DNA from: Clostridiaceae bacterium UBA6110
Lineage (GTDB): Bacteria; Bacillota; Clostridia; Clostridiales; Clostridiaceae
NCBI GenBank assembly: GCA_002428415.1
Contig: DIWI01000027.1
Location: forward strand, 1-41,424
Length of the DNA: 41,424 nt
Direction of reading: 5' to 3'
Position numbers and translations under genes: made by a program. This document shows positions 16,962 through 24,284 of the stretch, one piece after another. The notes beneath the pieces were generated by a model. It made no database searches and was not told the DNA's origin. It worked only from the letters and a program-made list of their open reading frames with translations. Positions within the stretch are counted from its first letter, which is position 1, and every line of letters begins with the position of its first letter.

Positions 16962-16993
16962 CGGCACCACCGGCTGAAAAGCTGGTGGTGCCG
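16962..16993 (+). terminator. intrinsic terminator after the first HAD gene
   Basis: The 13-bp stem CGGCACCACCGGC/GCTGGTGGTGCCG with a 6-nt loop is followed by CTGTTTCTTC. The T content is modest. Confidence 0.7.
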
Positions 16994-17089
16994 CTGTTTC
17001 TTCAATACCATAATCTATTGGCCTGCGCGGTCTGATTCTCCAGATTCCGGGTATTCAAGCTTTCCATGAGCCAATACAATTTTTGTGCT

Positions 17090-17263
17090 TCATGCTCTTA
17101 ACGCCGTAATTGGAATCACATACACCCCATCTTTCCTCCTATATGCTGCGGCTGACATACCGCATATGACACAAAGTGCCGAAGGCTCCCTACCTTGTGG
17201 ATCATCAGCAATTTCCTGCTCAATCTTATCAGGCTTTCTGCAGCCTTTTGAAACTCCTCTCAA
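17090..17263 (-). CDS. possible small Cys-containing protein or remnant
   Basis: Read on the minus strand from a TTG at 17263 (AAGG 7 bases upstream), this gives 57 residues with coding-like composition: PDKIEQEIADDPQGREP, then CVICG, and an ending GVYVIPITALRA. CVICG resembles half of a zinc ribbon. The same frame upstream (to about 17358) also reads as protein but carries one in-frame TAA at the codon series GAA-TAA-GGT. It may therefore be the 3' part of a decayed gene. It lies just beyond the guaA terminator. I do not recognise the family. Confidence 0.3.
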   Translation of the reverse strand: MRGVSKGCRKPDKIEQEIADDPQGREPSALCVICGMSAAAYRRKDGVYVIPITALRA

Positions 17264-17368
17264 CAGCTTACCTTATTCATTGCGGTTTTGCATTTTCATT
17301 CCTTGCGATTCCACAATTTCGATAGCCTGGCTGTCTTTGTTTTCATTCCTTGTTTCAGGAAAAAAATA

Positions 17369-17402
17369 ACGCTGAAGGCCAGATTTTACTGGCTTTCAGC
17401 GT
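17369..17402 (-). terminator. intrinsic terminator of guaA
   Basis: A 14-bp stem ACGCTGAAGGCCAG/CTGGCTTTCAGCGT is followed on the minus strand by TATTTTTTT. It starts ten bases past the guaA stop. Confidence 0.9.
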
Positions 17403-17411
17403 ATTCGTAGT

Positions 17412-18944
17412 TTATTCGAATTCTATTGTTGCAGGCGGCTTCGAGGTTATGTCGTAAACTACCCTGTTTACTCCCTTTACCTCGTTGACTATCCTTCTGC
17501 TTACGATGTCGAGGACATCGTATGGGATCCTTGACCAGTCTGAAGTCATGCCGTCGATGGAGTTGACAGCCCTGAGGACGATCATATGCGAATATGTCCT
17601 TTCGTCTCCCATTACTCCAACTGACCTTACGTTTGGAAGAGCTGCGAAATACTGCCAGATGGTCTCATCAAGATGAGCCTTTGCTATCTCTTCCCTGTAT
17701 ATAGCATCAGCTTCCCTTACTATGTGGAGCTTCTCCTCGGTCAGTTCTCCGAGAACCCTGATTCCAAGACCAGGTCCCGGGAATGGCTGCCTGTATACAA
17801 GGTCGTGTGGTATCCCAAGCTCTTCTCCAAGCTTCCTGACCTCATCCTTGAACAGCTCCCTTAGTGGCTCTATGAGCTTCAGCTTCATGTCTTCAGGAAG
17901 TCCTCCCACGTTGTGGTGGCTCTTAATCACTGCTGAGGTTCCTGTACCTGACTCAACTACGTCAGGATATATTGTTCCCTGTACAAGGTAGTCTATATCG
18001 CCAAGCTTGTTGGCCTCTTCTTCGAATACCCTTATGAACTCCTCACCGATTATCTTTCTCTTTCTCTCAGGGTCTGATACACCCTTGAGCTTTGAAAGGA
18101 ACCTTTCTTCAGCATTTACTCTTATGAGGTTCATCGAAAATCTCTTCCTGAATATCTCCTCGACCATGTCTCCTTCATCTTTCCTCAGGAGACCGTGGTC
18201 AACGAATATGCAGGTAAGGTTCTTGCCTATGGCCTTGTGGACAAGGACAGCAGCAACCGATGAATCAACTCCGCCTGAAAGCGCGCAGATGACCTTCGAA
18301 TCTCCTGCAAGCTCCTTGACCTCTCTGATCTTCATGTCGCCATAATCCTTCATCTCCCAGGTCTTCTCAGCCTTGCAGATGTTGTGTATAAAGTTTTCAA
18401 GGATTTCGGTTCCAAGCTCGGTATGGACCACCTCAGGATGGAACTGGATTCCGTATAGCTTTCTCTCAACATTCTCCATACCCGCAACTTCGCAGTCTCT
18501 GGTAGAGGCTGTTATCCGGAAGCCTTCAGGAGCCCTGTGTACCGTATCCCCGTGGCTCATCCATACTATGGATTCCTTCTTGAGTCCATTGAACAGAGTT
18601 GTGCCTTCCTCGAACTTTATCTCGGTCTTGCCGTATTCCTTGACGTCACCTCTGACAACTTCTCCTCCCAGGAGCTTTGTCATCAGCTGATGGCCGTAGC
18701 ATATTCCGAGAACCGGGACTCCAAGCTCGAAAATCTCACTGCTGATGGTCATTGACCCTTCAGCATTGACCGAGTTAGGACCTCCTGTCAGTATTATGCC
18801 CACCGGATTCTTCTTCCTAATCTCATCCACAGGCGTTCTGTTTGGTATCAGTTCGCTGAATACACCAGCCTCCCTGACTCTTCTTGCTATTAACTGATTG
18901 TACTGACCTCCGAAGTCGATGACTACGATTCCCTTCTGTTCCAT
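17412..18944 (-). CDS. guaA: GMP synthase (glutamine-hydrolysing)
   Basis: GuaA converts XMP to GMP with ATP and glutamine-derived ammonia. The 510-residue protein has an N-terminal class I glutamine amidotransferase domain (nucleophile in GICYGHQL, and the GIQFHPEV histidine), an ATP-pyrophosphatase domain with the SGGVDSSV P-loop, and the C-terminal dimerisation domain ending KPPATIEFE. The start follows AGGAGGTCCC. It lies directly after guaB in the same direction, so both are under the guanine riboswitch. Confidence 0.97.
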   Translation of the reverse strand: MEQKGIVVIDFGGQYNQLIARRVREAGVFSELIPNRTPVDEIRKKNPVGIILTGGPNSVNAEGSMTISSEIFELGVPVLGICYGHQLMTKLLGGEVVRGDVKEYGKTEIKFEEGTTLFNGLKKESIVWMSHGDTVHRAPEGFRITASTRDCEVAGMENVERKLYGIQFHPEVVHTELGTEILENFIHNICKAEKTWEMKDYGDMKIREVKELAGDSKVICALSGGVDSSVAAVLVHKAIGKNLTCIFVDHGLLRKDEGDMVEEIFRKRFSMNLIRVNAEERFLSKLKGVSDPERKRKIIGEEFIRVFEEEANKLGDIDYLVQGTIYPDVVESGTGTSAVIKSHHNVGGLPEDMKLKLIEPLRELFKDEVRKLGEELGIPHDLVYRQPFPGPGLGIRVLGELTEEKLHIVREADAIYREEIAKAHLDETIWQYFAALPNVRSVGVMGDERTYSHMIVLRAVNSIDGMTSDWSRIPYDVLDIVSRRIVNEVKGVNRVVYDITSKPPATIEFE

Positions 18945-18952
18945 GGGACCTC

Positions 18953-20410
18953 CTATAAATCTGCGTTGCTGTAGTTCGGTGCTTCCTTTGTAATGTAGAT
19001 GTCATGCGGATGGCTTTCCTTCAATCCGCTTGAAGTCTGGACAACGAATCTTGCATTCCTCTCAAGAGCCTCAAGGTTCTCAGCTCCAAGGTAGCCCATT
19101 CCTGACCTTACTCCGCCCATGAGCTGGAATATTGTCTCTGAAACATATCCCTTGTATGCGACTCTTCCTTCGACTCCCTCAGGAACAAGCTTCTTTGCGT
19201 TCTCCTGGAAATACCTGTCTCCTGAGCCCTTCTTCATTGAAGCAAGGGAGCCCATTCCTCTGTATACCTTATAGTTCCTGCCCTGGTAAATCTCCATTTC
19301 TCCCGGTGATTCCTCACATCCTGCAAGTATGGATCCGGCCATTACGACCTTGGCTCCAGCAGCAAGCGCTTTGACTATATCTCCTGAGAACTTGATTCCA
19401 CCATCAGCAATGACAGGGATTCCGTATTTGCTGCATACCTCGACACAGTCCATTACAGCTGTAAGCTGTGGTACACCCACTCCTGAAACGACTCTTGTCG
19501 TACAGATGGATCCAGGCCCTATGCCGACCTTTATGCAGTCAGCCCCTGCAGCTATAAGGTCCTCGCACGCCTCAGCAGTCGCCACGTTTCCGGCGATTAC
19601 CTGAAGGCTCGGGAAAGCGGCCTTGATTTTCTTCACCGCATCCATGACACCCTGTGAATGGCCATGTGCCGTATCTAATGCTACCACATCCACCTGTGCT
19701 TTGACCAGAGCAGCAACCCTGTCAAGCAGATTGTCAGTAACACCTACCGCAGCTCCGCAGAGCAGCCTGCCCCTTGAATCCTTGGCTGAATTCGGGAACC
19801 TCTTTATCTTCTCGATGTCCTTGATCGTTATCAGGCCCTTAAGATTGTTGTCCTTGTCGACAAGCGGAAGCTTCTCGATCTTGTTCTTCTTGAGGATTTC
19901 CTTGGCTTCATCAAGGGTTGTCCCCTCAAGAGCCGTAACAAGTCCTTCCTTCGTCATGACTTCATCAATAAGCCTTGTATCATCTGTCTCAAATACCAGG
20001 TCCCTGTTGGTGACTATACCGACCAGCTTGCTGTCTACTACTATGGGCACTCCGCTTATTCTGTATCTTGCCATCAGCGACTTTGCATCCTCAAGGGTGT
20101 TGTCAGGTCTGAGGAAGAATGGATCAGTGATTACACCGTTCTCCTGCCTCTTTACCCTGTCTACCTCATGCGCCTGCTCCTCAATTGACATGTTCTTGTG
20201 GATTATACCGATTCCGCCTTCCCTGGCTATTGCTATCGCCATCGAAGATTCAGTGACTGTATCCATACCTGCGCTCATGAGAGGGATGTTAAGCTCGAGA
20301 GTTGCTGTGAGCTTTGTCTTCAGGGAAACATCCTTTGGAAGTACCTCGGATTTATGGGGTAAAAGAAGCACATCATCAAAGGTATAAGCGGTTTTGACAA
20401 TCTTGTTCAA
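18953..20410 (-). CDS. guaB: inosine-5'-monophosphate dehydrogenase
   Basis: GuaB oxidises IMP to XMP with NAD+, the committed step to guanine nucleotides. I place the start at a TTG (20410) because GAGGAGG stands 8 bases upstream; this gives 485 residues, the normal length. The longer frame from 20467 begins inside the terminator hairpin and is rejected. The (beta/alpha)8 barrel is split by two CBS domains (about residues 95-205). The catalytic loop GPGSICTTRVVSG with the active cysteine and the flap GMGSLASM are intact. Confidence 0.97.
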   Translation of the reverse strand: MNKIVKTAYTFDDVLLLPHKSEVLPKDVSLKTKLTATLELNIPLMSAGMDTVTESSMAIAIAREGGIGIIHKNMSIEEQAHEVDRVKRQENGVITDPFFLRPDNTLEDAKSLMARYRISGVPIVVDSKLVGIVTNRDLVFETDDTRLIDEVMTKEGLVTALEGTTLDEAKEILKKNKIEKLPLVDKDNNLKGLITIKDIEKIKRFPNSAKDSRGRLLCGAAVGVTDNLLDRVAALVKAQVDVVALDTAHGHSQGVMDAVKKIKAAFPSLQVIAGNVATAEACEDLIAAGADCIKVGIGPGSICTTRVVSGVGVPQLTAVMDCVEVCSKYGIPVIADGGIKFSGDIVKALAAGAKVVMAGSILAGCEESPGEMEIYQGRNYKVYRGMGSLASMKKGSGDRYFQENAKKLVPEGVEGRVAYKGYVSETIFQLMGGVRSGMGYLGAENLEALERNARFVVQTSSGLKESHPHDIYITKEAPNYSNADL

Positions 20411-20434
20411 GTCGGTTTCCTCCTCAAAATTAAA

Positions 20435-20467
20435 ATGGCATACCGTCAACAAGTGACAGCATGCCAT
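20435..20467 (-). terminator. riboswitch-controlled terminator ahead of guaB
   Basis: A fully paired 14-bp stem (ATGGCATGCTGTCA with TGACGGTATGCCAT, two G-U wobbles) and a 5-nt loop are followed on the minus strand by TTTTAATTTT, just before the guaB SD. It lies 16 bases after the aptamer, as expected for an expression platform that terminates when purine is bound. Confidence 0.88.
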
Positions 20468-20483
20468 AAGATACAGCTTCTAT

Positions 20484-20552
20484 CACTCATAGACAGGAAT
20501 TTGAATGGTTCCTTGTAGAGACGTCCTGCCTTATCCAGAACATATATGAGTA
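20484..20552 (-). promoter_or_regulatory. guanine riboswitch aptamer (purine class)
   Basis: On the minus strand, P1 (ACTCATA/TATGAGT), P2 (GTTCT/AGGAC) and P3 (AGGAA/TTCCT) form the purine three-way junction. The J2/3 core is TCTCTAC (usual TTTCTAC), L2 is GGATAAGGC, L3 begins CC and ends AAA, and J3/1 has CTAT. The C before TAT corresponds to C74, the Watson-Crick partner of guanine; adenine aptamers have U. Placement before guaB-guaA fits feedback repression by guanine. One unusual base is C at the position of U48. Confidence 0.88.
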
Positions 20553-20578
20553 AAGTTATCTATTTAATTTTAAACTTA

Positions 20579-20607
20579 ATTATATCCATGTACCTGTACC
20601 ATGTCAA
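20579..20607 (-). promoter_or_regulatory. sigma-A promoter of guaBA
   Basis: Minus-strand TTGACA (20602-20607) and TATAAT (20579-20584) are both perfect and separated by 17 nt. The predicted start near 20572 gives a leader of about 160 nt containing the riboswitch and terminator. Confidence 0.92.
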
Positions 20608-20769
20608 TTGAAGCCATGCAAGAAAAGTTGTAAATTTACACAAGCATTAAATCGAATCCTTCATATTTTGAACCCTCAATCCTTAAAATCCGTAAAGCTT
20701 GGCACCGCAATGGTTTACACGGTTTTGTTTTCCAGATTCTGAGAATTTATCCATCATGGAAGTTTGGGC

Positions 20770-20778
20770 TGATATAAT
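20770..20778 (+). promoter_or_regulatory. extended -10 promoter of the second HAD gene
   Basis: TGA-TATAAT forms an extended -10 element 20 bases upstream of the coding start. No good -35 hexamer is present, as is common with this type. Confidence 0.6.
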
Positions 20779-20797
20779 CATGGGAGAGGTGAATTGA

Positions 20798-21586
20798 ATG
20801 ATAAAGCTTGTTGTTACAGATATGGACGGAACCTTCCTGAGGTCAGACATGACCTATGACAGGGAACGCTTTGATGCCCTATTCAATCGCATGAAGGAAG
20901 CCGGAATATATTTTGTAGTCGCTTCAGGTAACCAGTACTACCAGATAAGAAGCTTCTTTAAGGATAAGATGGATGAGATATGGTTCGCTGCAGAAAACGG
21001 GAACTTCCTTGTAAAGGGAACAGAGCCTGTATTCAACACAGCAATAGAGAAGGAAATAACTGATAAGGCGATAGATGCGATACAATCATTGGACGGAGTA
21101 GCCCTTGTAGTATGCGGAAAGGAATCAGCATACATTTCCGGAGTCAAAGAAGAGACCGCAAGCCACATAAATAAGTTCTTCCACAGGCTTAAGGTTATGG
21201 AAACCCTGAATGGACTTCAGGATGAGATACTAAAGTTTACAGTAATAACTGAAGACAATGATGCAGTCCACTACGCTCCCATACTCCAGGAAATAGTCGG
21301 CGAGTCCATGGTCGCTGTAGCTACTGCAAAGAACAATGTAGACATCATGAAGAAGGGCATAAACAAGGGCACTGCCATAGCATACCTGCAAGAAAGGCTT
21401 GGAGTGACCCCTGATGAAACCATGGTATTCGGTGACAATGGCAACGACATAGAGATGTTAGGCAAAGCAAAATTCAGCTACGCCATGGACAACGCCATAC
21501 AAAGGGTCAAGGAAGCCGCGAGTTTCACCGCGCCTTCCAACAACGATGACGGAGTTCTCGCGATAATGGAAGAATATCTCATCTAG
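20798..21586 (+). CDS. Cof-type HAD-superfamily phosphatase
   Basis: The 262-residue protein has the HAD nucleophile motif DMDGTFL at about 8-14, motif II ASGNQYYQ, the distal lysine and motif IV FGDNGNDIEML. The cap domain is of C2B type. Substrate is unknown; related enzymes act on sugar phosphates. The ATG follows GAGGTGAATTGA. It is transcribed away from guaB from an extended -10 promoter and shares a bidirectional terminator with the prepilin peptidase. Confidence 0.9.
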   Translation: MIKLVVTDMDGTFLRSDMTYDRERFDALFNRMKEAGIYFVVASGNQYYQIRSFFKDKMDEIWFAAENGNFLVKGTEPVFNTAIEKEITDKAIDAIQSLDGVALVVCGKESAYISGVKEETASHINKFFHRLKVMETLNGLQDEILKFTVITEDNDAVHYAPILQEIVGESMVAVATAKNNVDIMKKGINKGTAIAYLQERLGVTPDETMVFGDNGNDIEMLGKAKFSYAMDNAIQRVKEAASFTAPSNNDDGVLAIMEEYLI

Positions 21587-21624
21587 AAAAATGCCTTCGT
21601 AAGCTAAGCTACGAAGGCATTTTT
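21587..21624. terminator. bidirectional terminator
   Basis: The 15-bp stem AAAAATGCCTTCGTA/TACGAAGGCATTTTT with an 8-nt loop has T runs on both strands. It separates the convergent HAD and prepilin peptidase genes. Confidence 0.92.
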
Positions 21625-22190
21625 CATATGAAGAAGTAGAATATAGAATCTGTTATCTCCATCCTTGAGAACATTAGTCCCAGATAAAGAAAAGGTATGA
21701 AGTATGCCTCTCGGCTTTTCCTCACAAGGCACCATAGTAGAGCAAGGGCAGCACCAATCGCCATTGCCCTGAACACTCCTGTCCCGTACATCATGGCAAT
21801 TGCTGCCAATATATACAGGTCTCCCTCACCGAACCAGTAGGAGAGCCTCCTGTCCTTCCTGTATATCCACACGAGGAATCCGAACAATGCAGCAACATAG
21901 CTCTTCCTCACAATGAAACCTGCTACAGCTGCCGGAAACAGAAGCCACATAGGCAGCGAGTGCACCTCCCCTGTATGTGCATCCGTTATGGCACTGACAA
22001 GCAGTACAGATGAAAACACAACCTCCATGCCCTCAATTCCGGAAACATGGTTGAGAATCATGGATGATGCGAAGATGGCGGCTATTGCCGCCTTCTTCAC
22101 CTCATTTCCATCCTTAAACAGTATAAGAGCCCCTGATAAGCATGCTGCAAGCGTAGAGATAGCTGACAGTGACAACTGTCTCAGCATCAT
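21624..22190 (-). CDS. prepilin peptidase, A24 family, lacking the methylase domain
   Basis: The 188-residue polytopic membrane protein carries both catalytic aspartate motifs of the TadV/PilD family: ITDAHTG (about 67-73) and FGEGDLY (about 120-126, the GxGD motif). It lacks the N-terminal cysteine-rich methylase domain of full-length PilD, so it is a minimal peptidase. It should cleave the leader of the prepilin encoded three bases upstream. There is no SD at its start, ATGATG closely follows the prepilin stop, and translation is probably coupled. No pilus ATPase or platform protein is nearby. Confidence 0.85.
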   Translation of the reverse strand: MMLRQLSLSAISTLAACLSGALILFKDGNEVKKAAIAAIFASSMILNHVSGIEGMEVVFSSVLLVSAITDAHTGEVHSLPMWLLFPAAVAGFIVRKSYVAALFGFLVWIYRKDRRLSYWFGEGDLYILAAIAMMYGTGVFRAMAIGAALALLWCLVRKSREAYFIPFLYLGLMFSRMEITDSIFYFFI

Positions 22191-22193
22191 CTA

Positions 22194-22532
22194 TCAGGGT
22201 GTAGAGAGTGCAGTCCTGAGTTCTGCGACTGTAATCAACCCAAAAGCCTCATCTTGCTTTGATAGTATGTCCTTCAGGTCCGGGCTTATTCCAGTTAGAG
22301 CTTCAATTTCCGTCATGGTGTCATCCTCTGCGATGTCAGTTGCATTCAGCGCGTTGTAGGTATCGACCAGCATGACAATCTCCCTCTTGACCGACAGCTC
22401 CTGAATGCTCTCAGCCTTCTCCACAAGCCCGTTGTACTTGGGCGCAGAGATTGCCAGAAGCACTCCTGAAATTGCGATGACCACCAGCATCTCCACCAGA
22501 GTGAAGCCCTTCATCCTTTTCAGTCTTTTCAT
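22194..22532 (-). CDS. type IV pilin-like / pseudopilin protein
   Basis: The 112-residue product has a textbook class III signal: a short basic leader MKRLKRMKG, cleavage site before FTLVEMLVV with Glu at +5, and a hydrophobic N-terminal helix to about residue 31. The rest is a short soluble domain without cysteines. The ATG follows GGGAGG. It forms a two-gene unit with the prepilin peptidase. The C-terminal domain does not identify it as a major pilin, competence ComGC-type pseudopilin or secretion pseudopilin; ComGC is similar in size. Confidence 0.85.
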   Translation of the reverse strand: MKRLKRMKGFTLVEMLVVIAISGVLLAISAPKYNGLVEKAESIQELSVKREIVMLVDTYNALNATDIAEDDTMTEIEALTGISPDLKDILSKQDEAFGLITVAELRTALSTP

Positions 22533-22756
22533 TGATATTCCTCCCTTTTTGTTTTGGTACCAACATTATGCTGAGGAAGAGGGAGGAACAAACATTTTAA
22601 TATGGAGGTTACCTCAAATTTCCCATTGTTTATTTCATCCTTTTTTGAATAGGAATGAGTATAAAGAGACTGAAATTTAACGTCGAATCTAATCAATACT
22701 CTAAGACTAAAATCATACGCACTTCATTGCTGGATTTCCATTGTTGCAGATCGATG

Positions 22757-22810
22757 TGCAACGATAGATGTATTATCGCCTCAAAATGCAACGATAGATG
22801 AAACGATAGA
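22757..22810 (+). repeat. ACGATAGA repeats upstream of the AlbA_2 gene
   Basis: TGCAACGATAGATG occurs perfectly at 22757-22770 and 22787-22800, start points 30 bases apart (about three helical turns), and ACGATAGA recurs at 22803-22810. The inverted pair TTGCA (22744-22748)/TGCAA (22757-22761) overlaps the first copy, and another TTGCAA forms the -35. This looks like a multi-copy operator. Confidence 0.65.
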
Positions 22811-22817
22811 CCGACCG

Positions 22818-22846
22818 TTGCAAAAACAAAACTTAAATGGTAAAAT
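22818..22846 (+). promoter_or_regulatory. sigma-A promoter of the AlbA_2 gene
   Basis: TTGCAA (22818-22823) and TAAAAT (22841-22846) are separated by 17 nt. The predicted start, near 22853, leaves a 23-nt leader. A TATAAT at 22855-22860 would start transcription inside the SD and is less likely. Confidence 0.55.
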
Positions 22847-22875
22847 TAAGCTAATATAATTTGGGGGGAAGCATT

Positions 22876-24150
22876 GTGGAAACTAGGGAAAGCTATAACC
22901 TGGAGTTCAAAAGAGAAGTAACAAGAACTTTTTTAAAAACAGTCTGTGCATATGCAAATTATAATGATGGTGAAATTATTTTTGGAATCGATGATGATGC
23001 CAATTTGATCGGTATAGACAATGCAAAAGAAGAATCCTTACGAATTGAGAATATGATAAATGACTCAATAACTCCGATTCCTAATTTTGATATAAGAGTC
23101 AATGATATAGCGGGTAAGAAGATTATTCATGTTGAAGTTAAAAAAGGCAAAGATACACCCTACTATTACCAGGGTAAATCTTATAAAAGAGCAGACACTT
23201 CAACTGTTGAGGTCGATAGATTCGAACTTAGAAGACTGGCAATGGATGGTATCAATATTGATTACGAAGAAAGAAAAGCATCTTCTCAAGATTTAAGCTA
23301 TAAAGAGTTGGAGACTAAACTAAAGAAGGAGGTTGGCATAGAAAAGATAAATTTAGATATTTTAAGGACCCTTAACCTATACAGCAAGGAGGGTTATTAC
23401 AATATTGCAGGAGAATTGTTAGCGGATAATAACGAATTATCATTTTCGGGTATTGATGTCGTAAGGTTCGGGAAAAATATCAATACGATTCTATACAGAG
23501 AGACCATCAACAAAAAATCTCTGTTGACTCAATTTGATAGAGTAATAGAAATTTTTGAGCAATATTATCTTTACGAAGAGATAGATGGCTATATCAGAAC
23601 AAGAAAAGAACTAATTCCGCGAGAAGCCTTTAGAGAATCGTTGGCAAATGCAATCGTTCATAGGGTTTGGGATACTAACTCATATATTCAAATAGCAATG
23701 TATGATGACAAAATTGAAATAAATTCACCTGGAGGATTACCAGCAGGTATTTCTCAAAACGAATACTTATATGGTAATATTTCTGTTTTAAGAAATCCAA
23801 TCATTGCAGGTGTATTTAACAGACTAAACATAATCGAAAAATTTGGAACAGGAATAACAAGAATAAACGAGCAATACGCCCATAGCCTAACTAAGCCTAG
23901 TTTTGATGTAAGCGAAAATCGAATTAGGATAGCATTGCCTCTAATAAAAGTTGACAAGTTTGATTTATCTAAGGATGAACTCATTGTCTATGACTTATTA
24001 AAAAATGAATTAGGGCTTTCAAGAAAAGAGATAAGCATGAAAACAGGATTTGAAAAGTCAAAAACCTTGAGAATTTTGAATAGCTTCACAGCTAAGAATA
24101 TTGTCCAGAAAATCGGCAGCGGTACAACAGTAACCTACAAATTAAAGTAA
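22876..24150 (+). CDS. Schlafen AlbA_2 domain putative regulator with GHKL-like and winged-helix domains
   Basis: The GTG at 22876 is preceded by GGGGGG at 7 bases and gives 424 residues. The N-terminal AlbA_2 domain (about 5-110) has ESYNLEFKRE, NYNDGEIIFGIDDD and a KSYKRADTST end. A C-terminal HATPase_c_4-like region (about 245-340) has RESLANAIVHR, INSPGGLP and FGTGITRI; a winged-helix domain closes the protein (LSRKEISMKTGFEKSKTLR). Such proteins are annotated as putative transcription regulators, and AlbA_2 also occurs in defence-linked proteins. Base composition is clearly more AT-rich than its neighbours (AAA, ATA, TTA codons dominate), which suggests horizontal transfer. Confidence 0.85.
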   Translation: METRESYNLEFKREVTRTFLKTVCAYANYNDGEIIFGIDDDANLIGIDNAKEESLRIENMINDSITPIPNFDIRVNDIAGKKIIHVEVKKGKDTPYYYQGKSYKRADTSTVEVDRFELRRLAMDGINIDYEERKASSQDLSYKELETKLKKEVGIEKINLDILRTLNLYSKEGYYNIAGELLADNNELSFSGIDVVRFGKNINTILYRETINKKSLLTQFDRVIEIFEQYYLYEEIDGYIRTRKELIPREAFRESLANAIVHRVWDTNSYIQIAMYDDKIEINSPGGLPAGISQNEYLYGNISVLRNPIIAGVFNRLNIIEKFGTGITRINEQYAHSLTKPSFDVSENRIRIALPLIKVDKFDLSKDELIVYDLLKNELGLSRKEISMKTGFEKSKTLRILNSFTAKNIVQKIGSGTTVTYKLK

Positions 24151-24236
24151 TTGCTATTGTATTTTTCCACTAAAAAATATAATACTTCCTTACCAGTTAT
24201 TACTAATTGACGATAGTTGAAAATATTGACGAAACA

Positions 24237-24260
24237 AAAGGGATGCTCGCGCATCCCTTT
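24237..24260 (-). terminator. intrinsic terminator of groESL
   Basis: The 10-bp stem AAAGGGATGC/GCATCCCTTT with a 4-nt loop is followed by TTGTTTCG on the minus strand. It also lies at the 3' side of the convergent AlbA_2 gene. Confidence 0.75.
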
Positions 24261-24284
24261 GTCATTGATTATTTATTGGAAGGT

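Noticed and set aside
20411..20467. Upstream extension of guaB to an ATG at 20467
   Set aside because: The extension lies within the riboswitch terminator hairpin, and the TTG at 20410 has a strong SD and the normal family length.
22757..22810. Repeats as a CRISPR array
   Set aside because: Only two full copies, 14 bp long, with a 16-bp spacer and no cas genes; an operator is more likely.
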